From positions 1-64,000 of the forward strand of contig NZ_LIPN01000164.1 of NCBI RefSeq assembly GCF_001418325.1: a DNA stretch of 64,000 nucleotides, given 5' to 3'. Positions 37,542 through 46,253 of the stretch are shown here, in pieces; the first letter of the stretch is position 1; each line of letters starts with the position of its first letter. This stretch comes from Streptomyces atriruber. Its GTDB lineage: Bacteria > Actinomycetota > Actinomycetes > Streptomycetales > Streptomycetaceae. The notes beneath the pieces are model-generated. The model was not told the origin of the DNA. It ran no database searches and worked only from the letters and a program-made list of their open reading frames with translations. The position numbers and the translations under genes are program-made.

Positions 37542-38306
37542 ATGCTGGTCGTCATGGATGAAGTCAAGATCGTCGTGGCCCATTCCGAGCGCGCGACCCT
37601 GCGCGTCGGCGACGTGTTCCTGAAGGTGGACACCGACCAGGCGCGCATCGACGCCGAGGTCGAGGCGATGGCCACCGTGCCCGTCCCGACCCCGGAGATC
37701 CTGTGGCTCAAGCCGCCCGTGATCGCGATCGCCGCGGTTCCGGGGGCGACGCTCGGCCGCCTCGGCGAGCCGTCGACCGCGTCACCGGCGGCGTGGGCCT
37801 CGGCGGGCGCGGCCATCCGGAAGTTGCACGACGCGCCGCTGCCGGTCCGGGTCGGCCGGGCCGGGCGGGGGCTCGACGAGTTGAGGGCGGAACTCGACGG
37901 CGAGTGCGAGTCACTCGTGGCGAAGGGGCTCCTGCCCGCCGACCTGGTCACCCGCAACCGCCAGGTCGCCGAGGCCGCACTCCGGCCCTGGACCCCGGCG
38001 TTCACGCACGGCGACCTGCAGATCGCCCACGTGTTCGTCGACGGCGACAGTGACGAGGTCACCGGCATCATCGACTGGTCCGAGGCGGGCCGGGGCGACG
38101 CCCTGTACGACATCGCCACCTTCACGCTCGGCCACGAAGAGCACCTCGACGACGTCATCGCCGGGTACGGCGCCGATGTCGACCTCGACGTGATCCACGC
38201 ATGGTGGTCGCTGCGCAGCCTGCTGGCAGTGCGCTGGCTGCTCGAGCACGGCTTCGACGCGTTCGCACCGGGCTGTGAGGTCGACGTACTCAAGTCCCGG
38301 ATGTGA
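37542..38306 (+). CDS. Aminoglycoside phosphotransferase (APH)-family kinase
   Basis: This 254-residue small-molecule kinase has the APH catalytic loop FTHGDLQIAHVF and the metal-binding GIIDWSEAGRGDALYDIA. The N-terminal lobe is short, with a beta-rich start and ERATLRVGDVFLKVDT containing the likely ATP-site lysine. It is a standalone gene, divergent from the eCIS-like protein. APH-fold enzymes phosphorylate antibiotics or metabolites. Context gives no hint of the substrate, so antibiotic resistance is only one possibility. An in-frame ATG at 37554 is an alternative start. Confidence 0.82.
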   Translation: MLVVMDEVKIVVAHSERATLRVGDVFLKVDTDQARIDAEVEAMATVPVPTPEILWLKPPVIAIAAVPGATLGRLGEPSTASPAAWASAGAAIRKLHDAPLPVRVGRAGRGLDELRAELDGECESLVAKGLLPADLVTRNRQVAEAALRPWTPAFTHGDLQIAHVFVDGDSDEVTGIIDWSEAGRGDALYDIATFTLGHEEHLDDVIAGYGADVDLDVIHAWWSLRSLLAVRWLLEHGFDAFAPGCEVDVLKSRM

Positions 38307-38350
38307 GGCGTCGGGGCCCGACTGCTGTGGCGAGGAGGCGGCCCGGACCG

Positions 38351-41290
38351 TCATGGCGTGGGCACGGTGGCACGGGGCTCTTCCCGTGACGCCTCGGCGG
38401 CCGACGCGAGTCGCTGCTGCATGCGCAGATGACGGAACTCGTAGTGCGCGCCGGACTGCCGTAGCACTCCCCTGCGGTGCGCCTCGTCGAGGAACGTCAT
38501 GATCCGCCACGGCAGCCGCCTCGTCAGCGCCAGCCAGACACGGGCCACCGCCAGTTGTCCCCACGCGGTGAGCGCGAGTGCGGCGGTCCCCATCGGCACC
38601 CACATCTGTGCCGCGACGTGGTCGAGCCCGCCCCGCGCAGCGAACGCCCACGCCAGGACGACACACACCCCGCCCGTCATGACCGCCACCACCCCGGACC
38701 GGGACAGCGACGCCATGCGGTCCGTGCGCAGCGTGACTTGCGGATTGGCCGCCCGGATGAGATCGGACGGAGTGCTGAGCGCACGGTAGAGACCGGAAGC
38801 AGGGCCGCCGATCAGTGCGATCAGGACTCCGCCCATGGCACCGGGGAGAAGGAAACCCTTGAGCGGGTGCCGGGCGGCGCTCTGTGCGAGCCAGGTCCGG
38901 GACCGCTCGGGTAGCTCCGGCAGCATGTTCACCGCGTCGGCCACGATGTGGCCGTCGACGAGTATGCGCAGGTCGCCCTGGGCGACGCGGAAGGTCACCG
39001 GTGCGTCGAACGACTCGCACTTCTGGCCACAGCTCGGCGGGCGGCTGCCGTGCGGATATGCCGTGGGCCGGGCGTCCTCGTGCGGGTACACCAGGATGAC
39101 GGCGATCTCCGTCGAGGACTCGACGGTGCGCACTCCGTCTGGTGCTTCCCGGTGCGACCAGTTCCCGAGCCTCGTGCCGTTCAGGTCGGGCGCCCTCGAT
39201 GTCTCCACCGCGGAGAACGCGCAGGCGACGGCGCCCACCGTCCCGCCCGCCGCCACTCCGACGAGCAGGCACACAGCCCAGCCGTGTACAAGCCCGGTCA
39301 CGAAACGTCGGGCGATGCGGCCCTCACTGGCATGGGAAACGCCCGTCCGCGCCCCCTGGCGCCCCGCTGCCGCCCACAGGCACAGGGCCGCGGTGAAGCA
39401 CAGGGCGCCGGCCACCGTCGGCCACGTGCCGATGCCCTGCCCGAGCAGCCACGGCTTGACGACGACGAGCCCGGCCAGGGCGAGCACGCCGCTCCCGGCC
39501 CGTGCCGCGAGCCGACCGGCAGGACTGCCCGCCCAGGGCAGCCCGAGCGGCACCGCATGACGGGCCAGCCCCGCGACCCCGAAGTACAGGGCGATCAGTA
39601 CGCCGAAGACCGCGCCCCCGAACAACTCGGCCACCCAGCCGTCCGTGACCGTGCCGAACTCCAGCCCGAACTGCACGGAGCCTCCGTTGAGGCCGTACCC
39701 GAGGGTGGCCACGGCGGCCGTCGCCATGCAGACCGTGAGCTGCCGGGGCAGGGCCGTGCGCCCTTCGCGACGCGCCACCGACACGGGCAGGAGCAGGGCC
39801 AGCCCACCGGCGAATCCGACCAGGTTGCCGACCAGATTGGCGGCCAGCGACGGCTTGTCGTCGAAGACGAAGACTTCGCCTCCGACGCTGGAGAGCAGGA
39901 TGGGGGCAGCCAGGACGAACGTGATCGCCTGCGCGAGCAGGGCGGGCGCCGCCAGCCGCAGCACCCGCGGCACACAGAGATACAGCTCCCACCAGGCAAG
40001 CCGCTTGGAATCCCGCCGCTCCAACTCCAGGGCCAGCCACGCCAACCAGCGCCTGGCGTCCGCGGCGCGCCACCGGGAGTCGCCGCCTTCGCCGCCGAAC
40101 GCCGCCGGCACGAACGCGTCGAGGAGATGCTCTTCGATCCCGGCCACCGTCCCGAAACGGGACTCGTCGAGGAGCTCTCGGGGATCGCGGGACACATCGC
40201 CGTACACCGTGCGGGCCAGGGCCACCATGAGCGGGTTGGTCAGGATCTGCCGGAGCGCGTCGGCCGCCAGGGGCCGTGAGTCCTCCCGCAGGGCTTCCAG
40301 CACCGGCGTCCACACCGTCGTGCGGCGATCACGGGGACCGGCCAACGGACGCGCGGTGCGCTCCAGATATGACGTCGCCTCGGCGAACTCCAGCGGCAGC
40401 AGTTCGAGCACCTCCGCGCCCGTGAGCACGTCGCTCCACGCGACCGTGGAGCGCCAGGACGTGGTCCGCGAGGTGACGAGCACCGGCATGCCGTCGTCCA
40501 GTTCGGCGTTGAGCCTGCGCATCGCGGTGCCGTACAACGCCGGGGGCAGTTCGTCGAAGCCGTCGAGCACAGGCGTGATCAGCCCCGCGTCGAGCAGCGC
40601 CCCGGCCAATGAGGTGCCGTCGGTAGTGGCGGCCAGGGGCCGGTACTCCGCCACGAGCCGCTCGCGGAGCCAGACGCGCAGCGGGGTGGTGCCCGGGTCC
40701 CAGGCCGCCAGCGGGAAGATCACGGGCACCGCCGCGCCGGACGTGCGCTGCTTCAGAAGATCGAGCGTGCAGCACACGGCGAGCACGCTCTTGCCCGAAC
40801 CGGGGCTTCCGAGTACGACCATGCGCCTGGACGGCACCTCTTCGAAGGCCGTGGCGATCGATGCCAGACAGTTGCCGCCGGGCAGGTGCTCCGGCACCGG
40901 GCGATCACACCAGATGTTCCGCGTGTCGTCCGCGAGCAGCCTGTCGGCCCACCTCCAGCGGACGTTCAGCGGCTTCGGGTCCTGCAGCCGCCGCAGCCGC
41001 GCCTCCTGCGCCCATTGGACCCGTACCGCCTCGGCGAGCGCATCGGCGGTCTGCCGCAGCACAGCGCCGAGTTCCGGGGGCGTGTCCGTGCGACGCAGGA
41101 CGTCCACGAGCAAGGCCACGACGGACACCATGACGCCGACCACGGACACGACGAACGCGGGTCCGTCGTACTGCGCTTCCGCACCGTGCTCTCCGCCGAC
41201 CCGGCGGAGCGTGACGGCCAGCACGACCAGCGCCGCACAGGCGACGCCGACCCACAGCCTGCGTCGTGTCCAGATTCCCCGCCCCCGCAT
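38351..41290 (-). CDS. Membrane-anchored NACHT-domain NTPase
   Basis: This 979-residue STAND-type protein has two N-terminal transmembrane helices (about residues 13-28 and 45-65), then a NACHT NTPase with Walker A GSPGSGKS (161-168) and Walker B VLDGFDELP (241-249). A long C-terminal half (about 430-900) has many hydrophobic helices. Near the end there is a FLDEAHRRGVLRQ and HYEFRHLRMQQRL sequence typical of actinobacterial NACHT proteins. The ATG at 41290 was chosen for the GGAGG eight bases upstream. NACHT proteins include anti-phage sensors, but no effector nuclease or protease domain is visible here. The many membrane helices suggest membrane disruption or signalling. Confidence 0.83.
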   Translation of the reverse strand: MRGRGIWTRRRLWVGVACAALVVLAVTLRRVGGEHGAEAQYDGPAFVVSVVGVMVSVVALLVDVLRRTDTPPELGAVLRQTADALAEAVRVQWAQEARLRRLQDPKPLNVRWRWADRLLADDTRNIWCDRPVPEHLPGGNCLASIATAFEEVPSRRMVVLGSPGSGKSVLAVCCTLDLLKQRTSGAAVPVIFPLAAWDPGTTPLRVWLRERLVAEYRPLAATTDGTSLAGALLDAGLITPVLDGFDELPPALYGTAMRRLNAELDDGMPVLVTSRTTSWRSTVAWSDVLTGAEVLELLPLEFAEATSYLERTARPLAGPRDRRTTVWTPVLEALREDSRPLAADALRQILTNPLMVALARTVYGDVSRDPRELLDESRFGTVAGIEEHLLDAFVPAAFGGEGGDSRWRAADARRWLAWLALELERRDSKRLAWWELYLCVPRVLRLAAPALLAQAITFVLAAPILLSSVGGEVFVFDDKPSLAANLVGNLVGFAGGLALLLPVSVARREGRTALPRQLTVCMATAAVATLGYGLNGGSVQFGLEFGTVTDGWVAELFGGAVFGVLIALYFGVAGLARHAVPLGLPWAGSPAGRLAARAGSGVLALAGLVVVKPWLLGQGIGTWPTVAGALCFTAALCLWAAAGRQGARTGVSHASEGRIARRFVTGLVHGWAVCLLVGVAAGGTVGAVACAFSAVETSRAPDLNGTRLGNWSHREAPDGVRTVESSTEIAVILVYPHEDARPTAYPHGSRPPSCGQKCESFDAPVTFRVAQGDLRILVDGHIVADAVNMLPELPERSRTWLAQSAARHPLKGFLLPGAMGGVLIALIGGPASGLYRALSTPSDLIRAANPQVTLRTDRMASLSRSGVVAVMTGGVCVVLAWAFAARGGLDHVAAQMWVPMGTAALALTAWGQLAVARVWLALTRRLPWRIMTFLDEAHRRGVLRQSGAHYEFRHLRMQQRLASAAEASREEPRATVPTP

Positions 41291-41604
41291 GCCGTCCCCT
41301 CCGTACCCCTCGCCCCGTGTGGAACCGAGCGTTTCAAGGAGCAAGCACCTGGCGGCGGGTCAGTGCACTTCTACAGCGGGGCGCTTAGTAGTGAACGGGG
41401 TGGCCTGTGTGTCGTCTGCGCGCCGGAGGTGTACGCCGTGCGTGCGCCGGACGGGCCGTGTGGTTCATTGCCGGGGCAGACTGACGGCGTCCTGGTCAGC
41501 CAGACGTTCGGCCGCCGACCCGCCGCAGACACGACATCATCCCCGCCCCCGCAGTGCCCCTGCCGATCGGCAGTCCCGCTCGTCACCGACCCATCAGGAA
41601 GGCC
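41291..41604. other. Intergenic region upstream of the NACHT gene
   Basis: This 314-base stretch lies between two minus-strand genes and should contain the NACHT promoter and the end of the upstream transcript. I see no convincing open frame, repeat or hairpin. Confidence 0.45.
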
Positions 41605-42707
41605 CTAGTCCGAGGCACGGCGCCCGTTGACGACGGCGCGTACGGCCCGGTCGCCGCGGGGGTCGGACATCAGGCGGGCGAGGTCCCACCAGCGCAGCAG
41701 CAGTGCCGGGTAGTGCGGCGGGATCGCGGCCATGAAGTCCCGGTCGAACCGTGCGCGGACGCTCTCGTGGCGCAGGGCGGTGCGGATGTCGTCGAGGGAC
41801 GGCGGGCGGTGGCGGATTGCGGGCGGCAGTGTGGCCTCGTACTCCGGTGCCAGCGTGCGGCCGGGATGGACCAGGACGTTCCCGCCCAGCGCGGCGGCGA
41901 CGTCGTCCTCCAGTTCCTCCTGGGTCTGCACGGCACGCTCCCACCAGTGGTCACGGAAGGCGACGACGGCCTCGGGGTCGCCCAGGTCCAGGGCGTCGCG
42001 CTGCTCGTCGAACTCCTCGCGCTCGTCGCCGGGCAGGGCCTCCCGGATCGCGCCGGGAGTCTTCGCGGGATGGCGCGGCGGGGCCTGGCCGAGGTGGCGC
42101 GCCCACCGGTCCCCGCGCTCCTCGTCCGCGGGCGGTCCCCACACCAGAGCGCCGCGCAACATGCCGGGCTTCTCCGGGCCGGCCCCGCCAAGGGGGCTTC
42201 CAGGCTGACCGCCATGAGTTCCAGGTAGGCGGGCAGCGACTCGCGCTCGCGCTCGCCGTACCTGGTCCACTGGCACACCTCCCCGGTCTCACCGTCCAGG
42301 TAGAGGCCGTAGACGGTGTTGTCGGGACTGAAGGAGCAGAACGGTATCCAGGACGGTTTCCACAGCACCAGGGCGTCCGCATCCGCGGTGCCGTCCTCAC
42401 CGTGCGCCTCCTGGAACCCCCTCTGCATCCGGTGGACCTCGACCACGGCGTCGAGCGGCATCAGGGCCCAGTCGCCCAGCATGAGCCCCGAACCGTCCAC
42501 GCCGTCCTCACCGGCGGACAGCCGCCACAGCGCCTTCAACTCCTCCGGAACGCTCACGCCGAGGGCTTCTTCCAGGGCCGCGAGCTCGTCGTCGGAGGCG
42601 CCGGGCCTGAGGGCCCCGTACGACGGCGGGGTGTACTCGGCCAGCCATTCCACGATCCGGCTCCATGCCCGGGTGACGCGCACATCCGCTGCTGTGTCAG
42701 TGGTCAT
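41605..42707 (-). pseudogene. SMI1/KNR4 family protein gene with frameshift
   Basis: Reading starts at ATG 42707 (MTTDTAADVRV) with a clear SMI1/KNR4 domain: LEEALGVSVPEELKALWRLS, LMLGDWALMPLDAVVEVH and NTVYGLYLDGETGEVCQW. Near 42192-42196, a run of five G on the plus strand, coding quality switches frame by -1. In the new frame the protein continues naturally (PLGGAGPEKPGMLRGALVWG) into a C-terminal part (TPGAIREALPGDEREEFDE and WWDLARLMSDPRG) ending at 41605. One extra base in that run would restore a single 367-residue protein. SMI1/KNR4 proteins are often immunity proteins of toxin systems. A sequencing error cannot be excluded. Confidence 0.65.
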
Positions 42708-42932
42708 GAGCACCACACTCGCACTGCGCCCCGGCCCATCACGTATCGGGGCCCGAGCGTTCAGGCTGCACATGCCCTAAGGGGAGGCCTTGATGGCCTG
42801 TTGGGGCAGCGTGCGGGCAGTTAGGGCACCGCCTGTGACGGAACGAAGACGCGGCGGGGAGCCGCCCGTAACTCGGTGAGAACTACAAATAGTTACGACC
42901 GCACACACCGCCACCACTCCTGGGGGAACACC

Positions 42933-43604
42933 ATGCAGAAGACCCGCATCACCGCTCTCGCCGCCGTCAGCCTCGCCGCCGCCCTCTCACTCACCGCCTG
43001 TAACGGTGACGACTCCGGAACGGACACGTCCTCCCAGGGCTCCTCGTCCTCCAACTCCTCCTCGTCCTCGAACGGTGACGCGAAGTCGGAAGGCGGCTCG
43101 GGCTCGGGCAGCTCCGAAGCCGGCAACAAGCAGTCGGGATCCGGCGAGGACGTCAAGGACGAGGCAGCCGCGGGCGGCGCGAAGCAGGGCGGCACCAAGG
43201 CGACGTTCTGCAAGACGGAGGACCTGGCCATCGACGCGCAGGACGCCGCGCCCGACGAGAGCACCGGCCGGATCGACATCACCATGATCAACCGGGGTTC
43301 GACCACCTGCTCCGCCACGGGCTTCGCGGGCGTCGACATCAAGGACGAGGACAACACCTCCAGCCCCATCGAGCGCGGCCAGGCCCAGCCGCGCGTCACC
43401 ACCCTCAAGCCCGGCGACGCCGCCGTCTTCAACCTCGCCTACGACATCGACAGCTCCGGCAAGAGCCTCGCCTCGCCGACCCACATCCTGGTCACGCCCC
43501 CGAACGAGACCCACACCGTGACCCTGGACTGGCCCACGGGCGCCGGGGACATCAAGGGCGCCTACACCGACGTCCAGGTCTACCCCACCCACACCACCAA
43601 GTAG
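42933..43604 (+). CDS. DUF4232-like secreted lipoprotein
   Basis: This 223-residue protein has a lipoprotein signal peptide: MQKTR, a hydrophobic core and the lipobox LTAC at about residues 19-22. A long Ser/Gly/Asp-rich linker follows (about 25-85), then a compact domain resembling DUF4232 (FCKTEDLAIDAQDAAP, TMINRGSTTCSATGFAGVDI, TLKPGDAAVFNLAYD). Two cysteines could form a disulfide. It would be anchored on the outer face of the membrane. The ATG has GGGGGA upstream. Similar lipoproteins are numerous in Streptomyces; the function is unknown. Confidence 0.85.
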   Translation: MQKTRITALAAVSLAAALSLTACNGDDSGTDTSSQGSSSSNSSSSSNGDAKSEGGSGSGSSEAGNKQSGSGEDVKDEAAAGGAKQGGTKATFCKTEDLAIDAQDAAPDESTGRIDITMINRGSTTCSATGFAGVDIKDEDNTSSPIERGQAQPRVTTLKPGDAAVFNLAYDIDSSGKSLASPTHILVTPPNETHTVTLDWPTGAGDIKGAYTDVQVYPTHTTK

Positions 43605-43667
43605 CCCGCTTCGCCGGGCTGTGCGCGGCAGGCTCCGGAGCGATCTTCCCGCAGCGCGGTCCCCGGA

Positions 43668-43976
43668 TCAGAGGCTGCTGTCGATCCCGGTGACCGCGGG
43701 AGGGCCGAGCGGGGCATCGGCTTCCTCGATGCCCGCCTCCCTCAGGGCAGCGCTGACGAGCCTCGTGGCGGTCAGTTCGGCCTCGTAACGGTCAGGTGCT
43801 TCGACTTCCAGACGGATCGAGAAGGTGTTGTCCTCGTTCAAGGTGAGCAGGTCAAGGCCTTCGCTCTCGCTCACGTCCGTGTGCTGTGAAGCCAGTGCCC
43901 TCTCCAGAGTCGATCGTGTCGAGCCGGTGACGTCGGTGAGAAACGTGCCGGGGACGGTGATGACGAAAGTGGTCAT
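43668..43976 (-). CDS. Small conserved hypothetical protein
   Basis: This 102-residue soluble protein has no recognised domain. It is predicted to form an alpha-beta fold with the strand FVITVPGTFL at the start, FSIRLEVEAPDRYEAEL in the middle and a helix TRLVSAALREAGI near the end. The ATG has GAGGAG seven to eight bases upstream, which supports it as a real gene. It is transcribed divergently from the Mrr-like gene with a hairpin between them. It has the feel of a small regulatory or stress protein next to the dormancy-type island. Confidence 0.7.
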   Translation of the reverse strand: MTTFVITVPGTFLTDVTGSTRSTLERALASQHTDVSESEGLDLLTLNEDNTFSIRLEVEAPDRYEAELTATRLVSAALREAGIEEADAPLGPPAVTGIDSSL

Positions 43977-44045
43977 GGCGACTCCTCGTACGGGATGGCA
44001 CTTGTACGGTTCCTGCTGCCCCCATCGTTCTGCCTTGAACGGCAA

Positions 44046-44077
44046 CCCGCACCCGAGACCCCCTTGCCGGGTGCGGG
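44046..44077. promoter_or_regulatory. Inverted repeat in divergent intergenic region
   Basis: CCCGCACCCG (44046-44055) and CGGGTGCGGG (44068-44077) form a perfect 10-pair inverted repeat with a 12-base centre. Lying between two divergent genes (43976 minus, 44120 plus), it is more likely an operator than a terminator. Confidence 0.4.
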
Positions 44078-44119
44078 CGAGGACCTCACACTGCGGGGCA
44101 CGGGGGGAATGGGGAGCTG

Positions 44120-44836
44120 ATGGCAGCATCGGTACGACGACGGCGTCGGCGTCGGCGGTTACGGAAGAAGACGCGCCGACAGGTGCAGCTCTTGGGGACC
44201 GCGGCCGCGGCAGTCGCCGTGGTGTGGACGGCCGGGAACTGGGCGAGCGTGTGGCCGGTCCTGGTGGCCGTGGTGGTTGTGGCCGTGCTGGGCGGTGCCG
44301 GGTACGGGCTCTGGCAGGCGCACCGCGCCGCGGTCGGGAAGGACCGGGCGTGGCGGCTGGAGGAGGAGGCCCGGGCTCGGGAACTGTCGATGGCGGAGGT
44401 CGACGCGCTCTCCTGGCAGGACTTCGAGCGGTACGTTGCCGACCTGTGCCGTCGGGACGGCTGTACGCAGGTCGTCGTCAGCGGGAAGAGCGGTGACCTC
44501 GGCGCCGACGTGATCGGCTACCTCGCGGACGGCCGCAAACTGGTGATCCAGTGCAAGAAGTACGCGCCCGAGCGCAGTGTGTCCTCGCAGGACATGCAGA
44601 AGTTCCTCGGCACGGTCCGCGACGAACACGGCGCGGATGTCGCCCTGTTCGTCACCACCGGCCGCAGGTTCACTTCGGCCGCCTTGGGCCTGGCGGTGCG
44701 GCACGACATCATCGCGCTCCACCGCGATCTGCTGGGGGCTTGGGTCAAGGGCGCCCGGCTGGACAGCCTGATCCCGCTGAACGGCCACGGCCACGGCGGC
44801 GGCCACGGTCGTACGCAACGCCGCTCGCGTGCCTGA
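44120..44836 (+). CDS. Membrane-anchored Mrr-like restriction endonuclease domain protein
   Basis: This 238-residue protein has an Arg-rich cytoplasmic N-terminus, two transmembrane helices (about 23-40 and 45-65), then a Mrr-type endonuclease domain. The PD-(D/E)xK core is GDLGADVIGYL, followed by LVIQCKKYAPE (Asp...Gln-x-Lys). It continues with SSQDMQKFLGTV and VTTGRRFTSAAL. Mrr-family enzymes cut methylated or foreign DNA, but membrane-tethered versions are common in actinobacteria and may act in DNA uptake or stress. The ATG has GGGGAG three bases away. The C-terminus ends in a His/Gly-rich tail. Confidence 0.82.
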   Translation: MAASVRRRRRRRRLRKKTRRQVQLLGTAAAAVAVVWTAGNWASVWPVLVAVVVVAVLGGAGYGLWQAHRAAVGKDRAWRLEEEARARELSMAEVDALSWQDFERYVADLCRRDGCTQVVVSGKSGDLGADVIGYLADGRKLVIQCKKYAPERSVSSQDMQKFLGTVRDEHGADVALFVTTGRRFTSAALGLAVRHDIIALHRDLLGAWVKGARLDSLIPLNGHGHGGGHGRTQRRSRA

Positions 44837-44861
44837 CGGAGCCCACCGGCCCACTCCAGCC

Positions 44862-45566
44862 TCAGCTGTGCGGAACGATCCCCACCGGACACGCCGCATG
44901 ATGCAGCACCGCGTGGTCGACCGGACCGAGCCGCAGGCCGACACGGCCGTTGCGTCGACGCGCGCCGACCACGAGGAGGTCGGCCGTGCGGGAAGCGGCC
45001 AGCAGTGCCGTGCGCGCGTGGCCTTCGACCGTCCTGCGGTGGACCGGGATGTCGGGGTGGGCGGCCCTCGCGTCCCGCGCGCACTCGTCGAGTCGCGCCT
45101 CCGAGCGCTGTTGATGTTCGTCGGGGAGCGTCGTCGGGAAGTCGGGGACTTCCCTGGCGGGGCAGCGCCAGGCGTGGACGACGGTGACGGAAGCGCCGAG
45201 CAGGTGTGCCTCACGGAAGGCGAAGTCCACGGCGGGAGCCGCCTCTCGCGGGTCGCCGACGCCGACGACGCTGCGGTGGTCTCGCGCGATGGCCTCCTCG
45301 TAACCGCGTACGACGATGACCGGCGACTCGGCGTGCGCGGCGACCGAGAGGCTGACCGAACCGAGCAGCATCTCGGCGAGCTCGCCGTGTCCCCGGTTGC
45401 CGACCACCACCGCGCCCGCCTCTGAACCGAGGCGCACGAGTGCCAGGGCCGGGTCGTCGTGGAGGACCCCGCTCGTCACCTTCACGGCGGCTTCGTCCAC
45501 CGCCCGGTCCAGCGCGCGCACGCTCGGTGCCTAGCCGTCGCCCCCCACGATCAAAGGCTTGTCCAC
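44862..45566 (-). pseudogene. Tandem universal stress protein gene, nonsense mutation and internal deletion
   Basis: From GTG 45566 the frame reads VDKPLIVGGDG and then hits TAG (45531-45533), where the family has the Ser of the DGS nucleotide-binding motif; TCG to TAG would explain it. After the stop the frame resumes as APSVRALDRAVDEAA, but about 60 residues of the first USP domain are missing before VKVTSGVLHDD. Its end (VVGNRGHGELAEMLLGSVSLSVAAH) and the whole second domain (VVGVGDPREAAPAVDFAFRE to PVGIVPHS) are intact. A restart at GTG 45521 could make a 219-residue protein. The gene sits divergent to the hydrogenase maturation operon, across the tandem regulatory boxes. Confidence 0.78.
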
Positions 45567-45620
45567 GACGACACCACCTCTCGATACGCCCCGGACCCTG
45601 CCACCGCGGAACGCGACCGG

Positions 45621-45660
45621 GCAGGGGCGGAACGGCCCCCGTGGGGGACGTTCGGCCCCT
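45621..45660. promoter_or_regulatory. Tandem 20-bp DevR/DosR-like boxes, maturation operon / USP divergent promoter
   Basis: Two adjacent 20-mers, GCAGGGGCGGAACGGCCCCC (45621-45640) and GTGGGGGACGTTCGGCCCCT (45641-45660), agree at 13 positions and are in the same phase. Each is a loose palindrome of GGGAC/GGGGC and GGCCC, similar to the mycobacterial DevR box core GGGAC-N4-GTCCC, which also occurs as tandem 20-bp units. They lie 63 bases before the protease gene and 55 before the USP start. A DevR-like gene is at 60376. Confidence 0.55.
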
Positions 45661-45722
45661 GGCGGCTGCCTCCGCGGCCTCGCACAGTGGCAGCACGCTC
45701 AGCGGAAGGAGCTGGGAGAGCG

Positions 45723-46232
45723 GTGCGAGAAGTGAGCGTGCGGACACGGATCGCGGTGATCGGTGTCGGGAACGAGTTCCGCCATGACGACGGCGTGGGA
45801 CAGGCGGTGATCGCCCGGCTGCGCGAGCGGGCCGACACCCGGCCCCTGCCGACGGGCACGGTGCTCGCCACCTGCGACGGGGACCCGGCCCGGCTGATCG
45901 GTCTGTGGGAAGGGGCGGCCCTCGCGGTCGTCGTGGACGCCGCTCACGCGCATCCGGCACGTCCGGGACGCGTCCACCGGTTGGCTCTCGACGAGGGGTT
46001 ACCGGATCGGCCGCCGACGACCAGTTCGCACGGGCTGGGGCTGGGTGAGGCCGTCGAACTCGCCCGGATTCTGGGACGACTGCCGGGCCGCCTCGTCGTG
46101 TACGGGGTGGAGGGCGCCGACAGTTCGCTGGGCATCGGTCTGTCGACGCGTGTCGAAGCCACGGTGGAGCCGCTCGCCGGAGACATCGAGGACGAGGTCG
46201 CACGGCAGGGCGGCGTCGGCGCGTGCGGCTGA
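45723..46232 (+). CDS. [NiFe] hydrogenase maturation endopeptidase
   Basis: This 169-residue HycI/HupD-family protease cleaves the C-terminal tail of the hydrogenase large subunit after nickel insertion. Nickel-sensing acid residues are visible in GVGNEFRHDDGVG (Glu) and VVVDAAHAH (Asp), and a His in TSSHGLGLGEAVEL. The start is GTG with GGGAGAGCG upstream; GTGs at 45732 and 45738 are alternatives. It leads the protease-hypF-hypC operon. The large subunit in this window has the matching cleavable tail after DPCISCSTH. Confidence 0.88.
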   Translation: MREVSVRTRIAVIGVGNEFRHDDGVGQAVIARLRERADTRPLPTGTVLATCDGDPARLIGLWEGAALAVVVDAAHAHPARPGRVHRLALDEGLPDRPPTTSSHGLGLGEAVELARILGRLPGRLVVYGVEGADSSLGIGLSTRVEATVEPLAGDIEDEVARQGGVGACG

Positions 46233-46253
46233 GAGGTGAGAGGCGGGGTGGTC

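Noticed and set aside
41371..41586. A 71-codon frame upstream of the NACHT gene
   Set aside because: No ribosome site, no coding bias and no recognisable domain.
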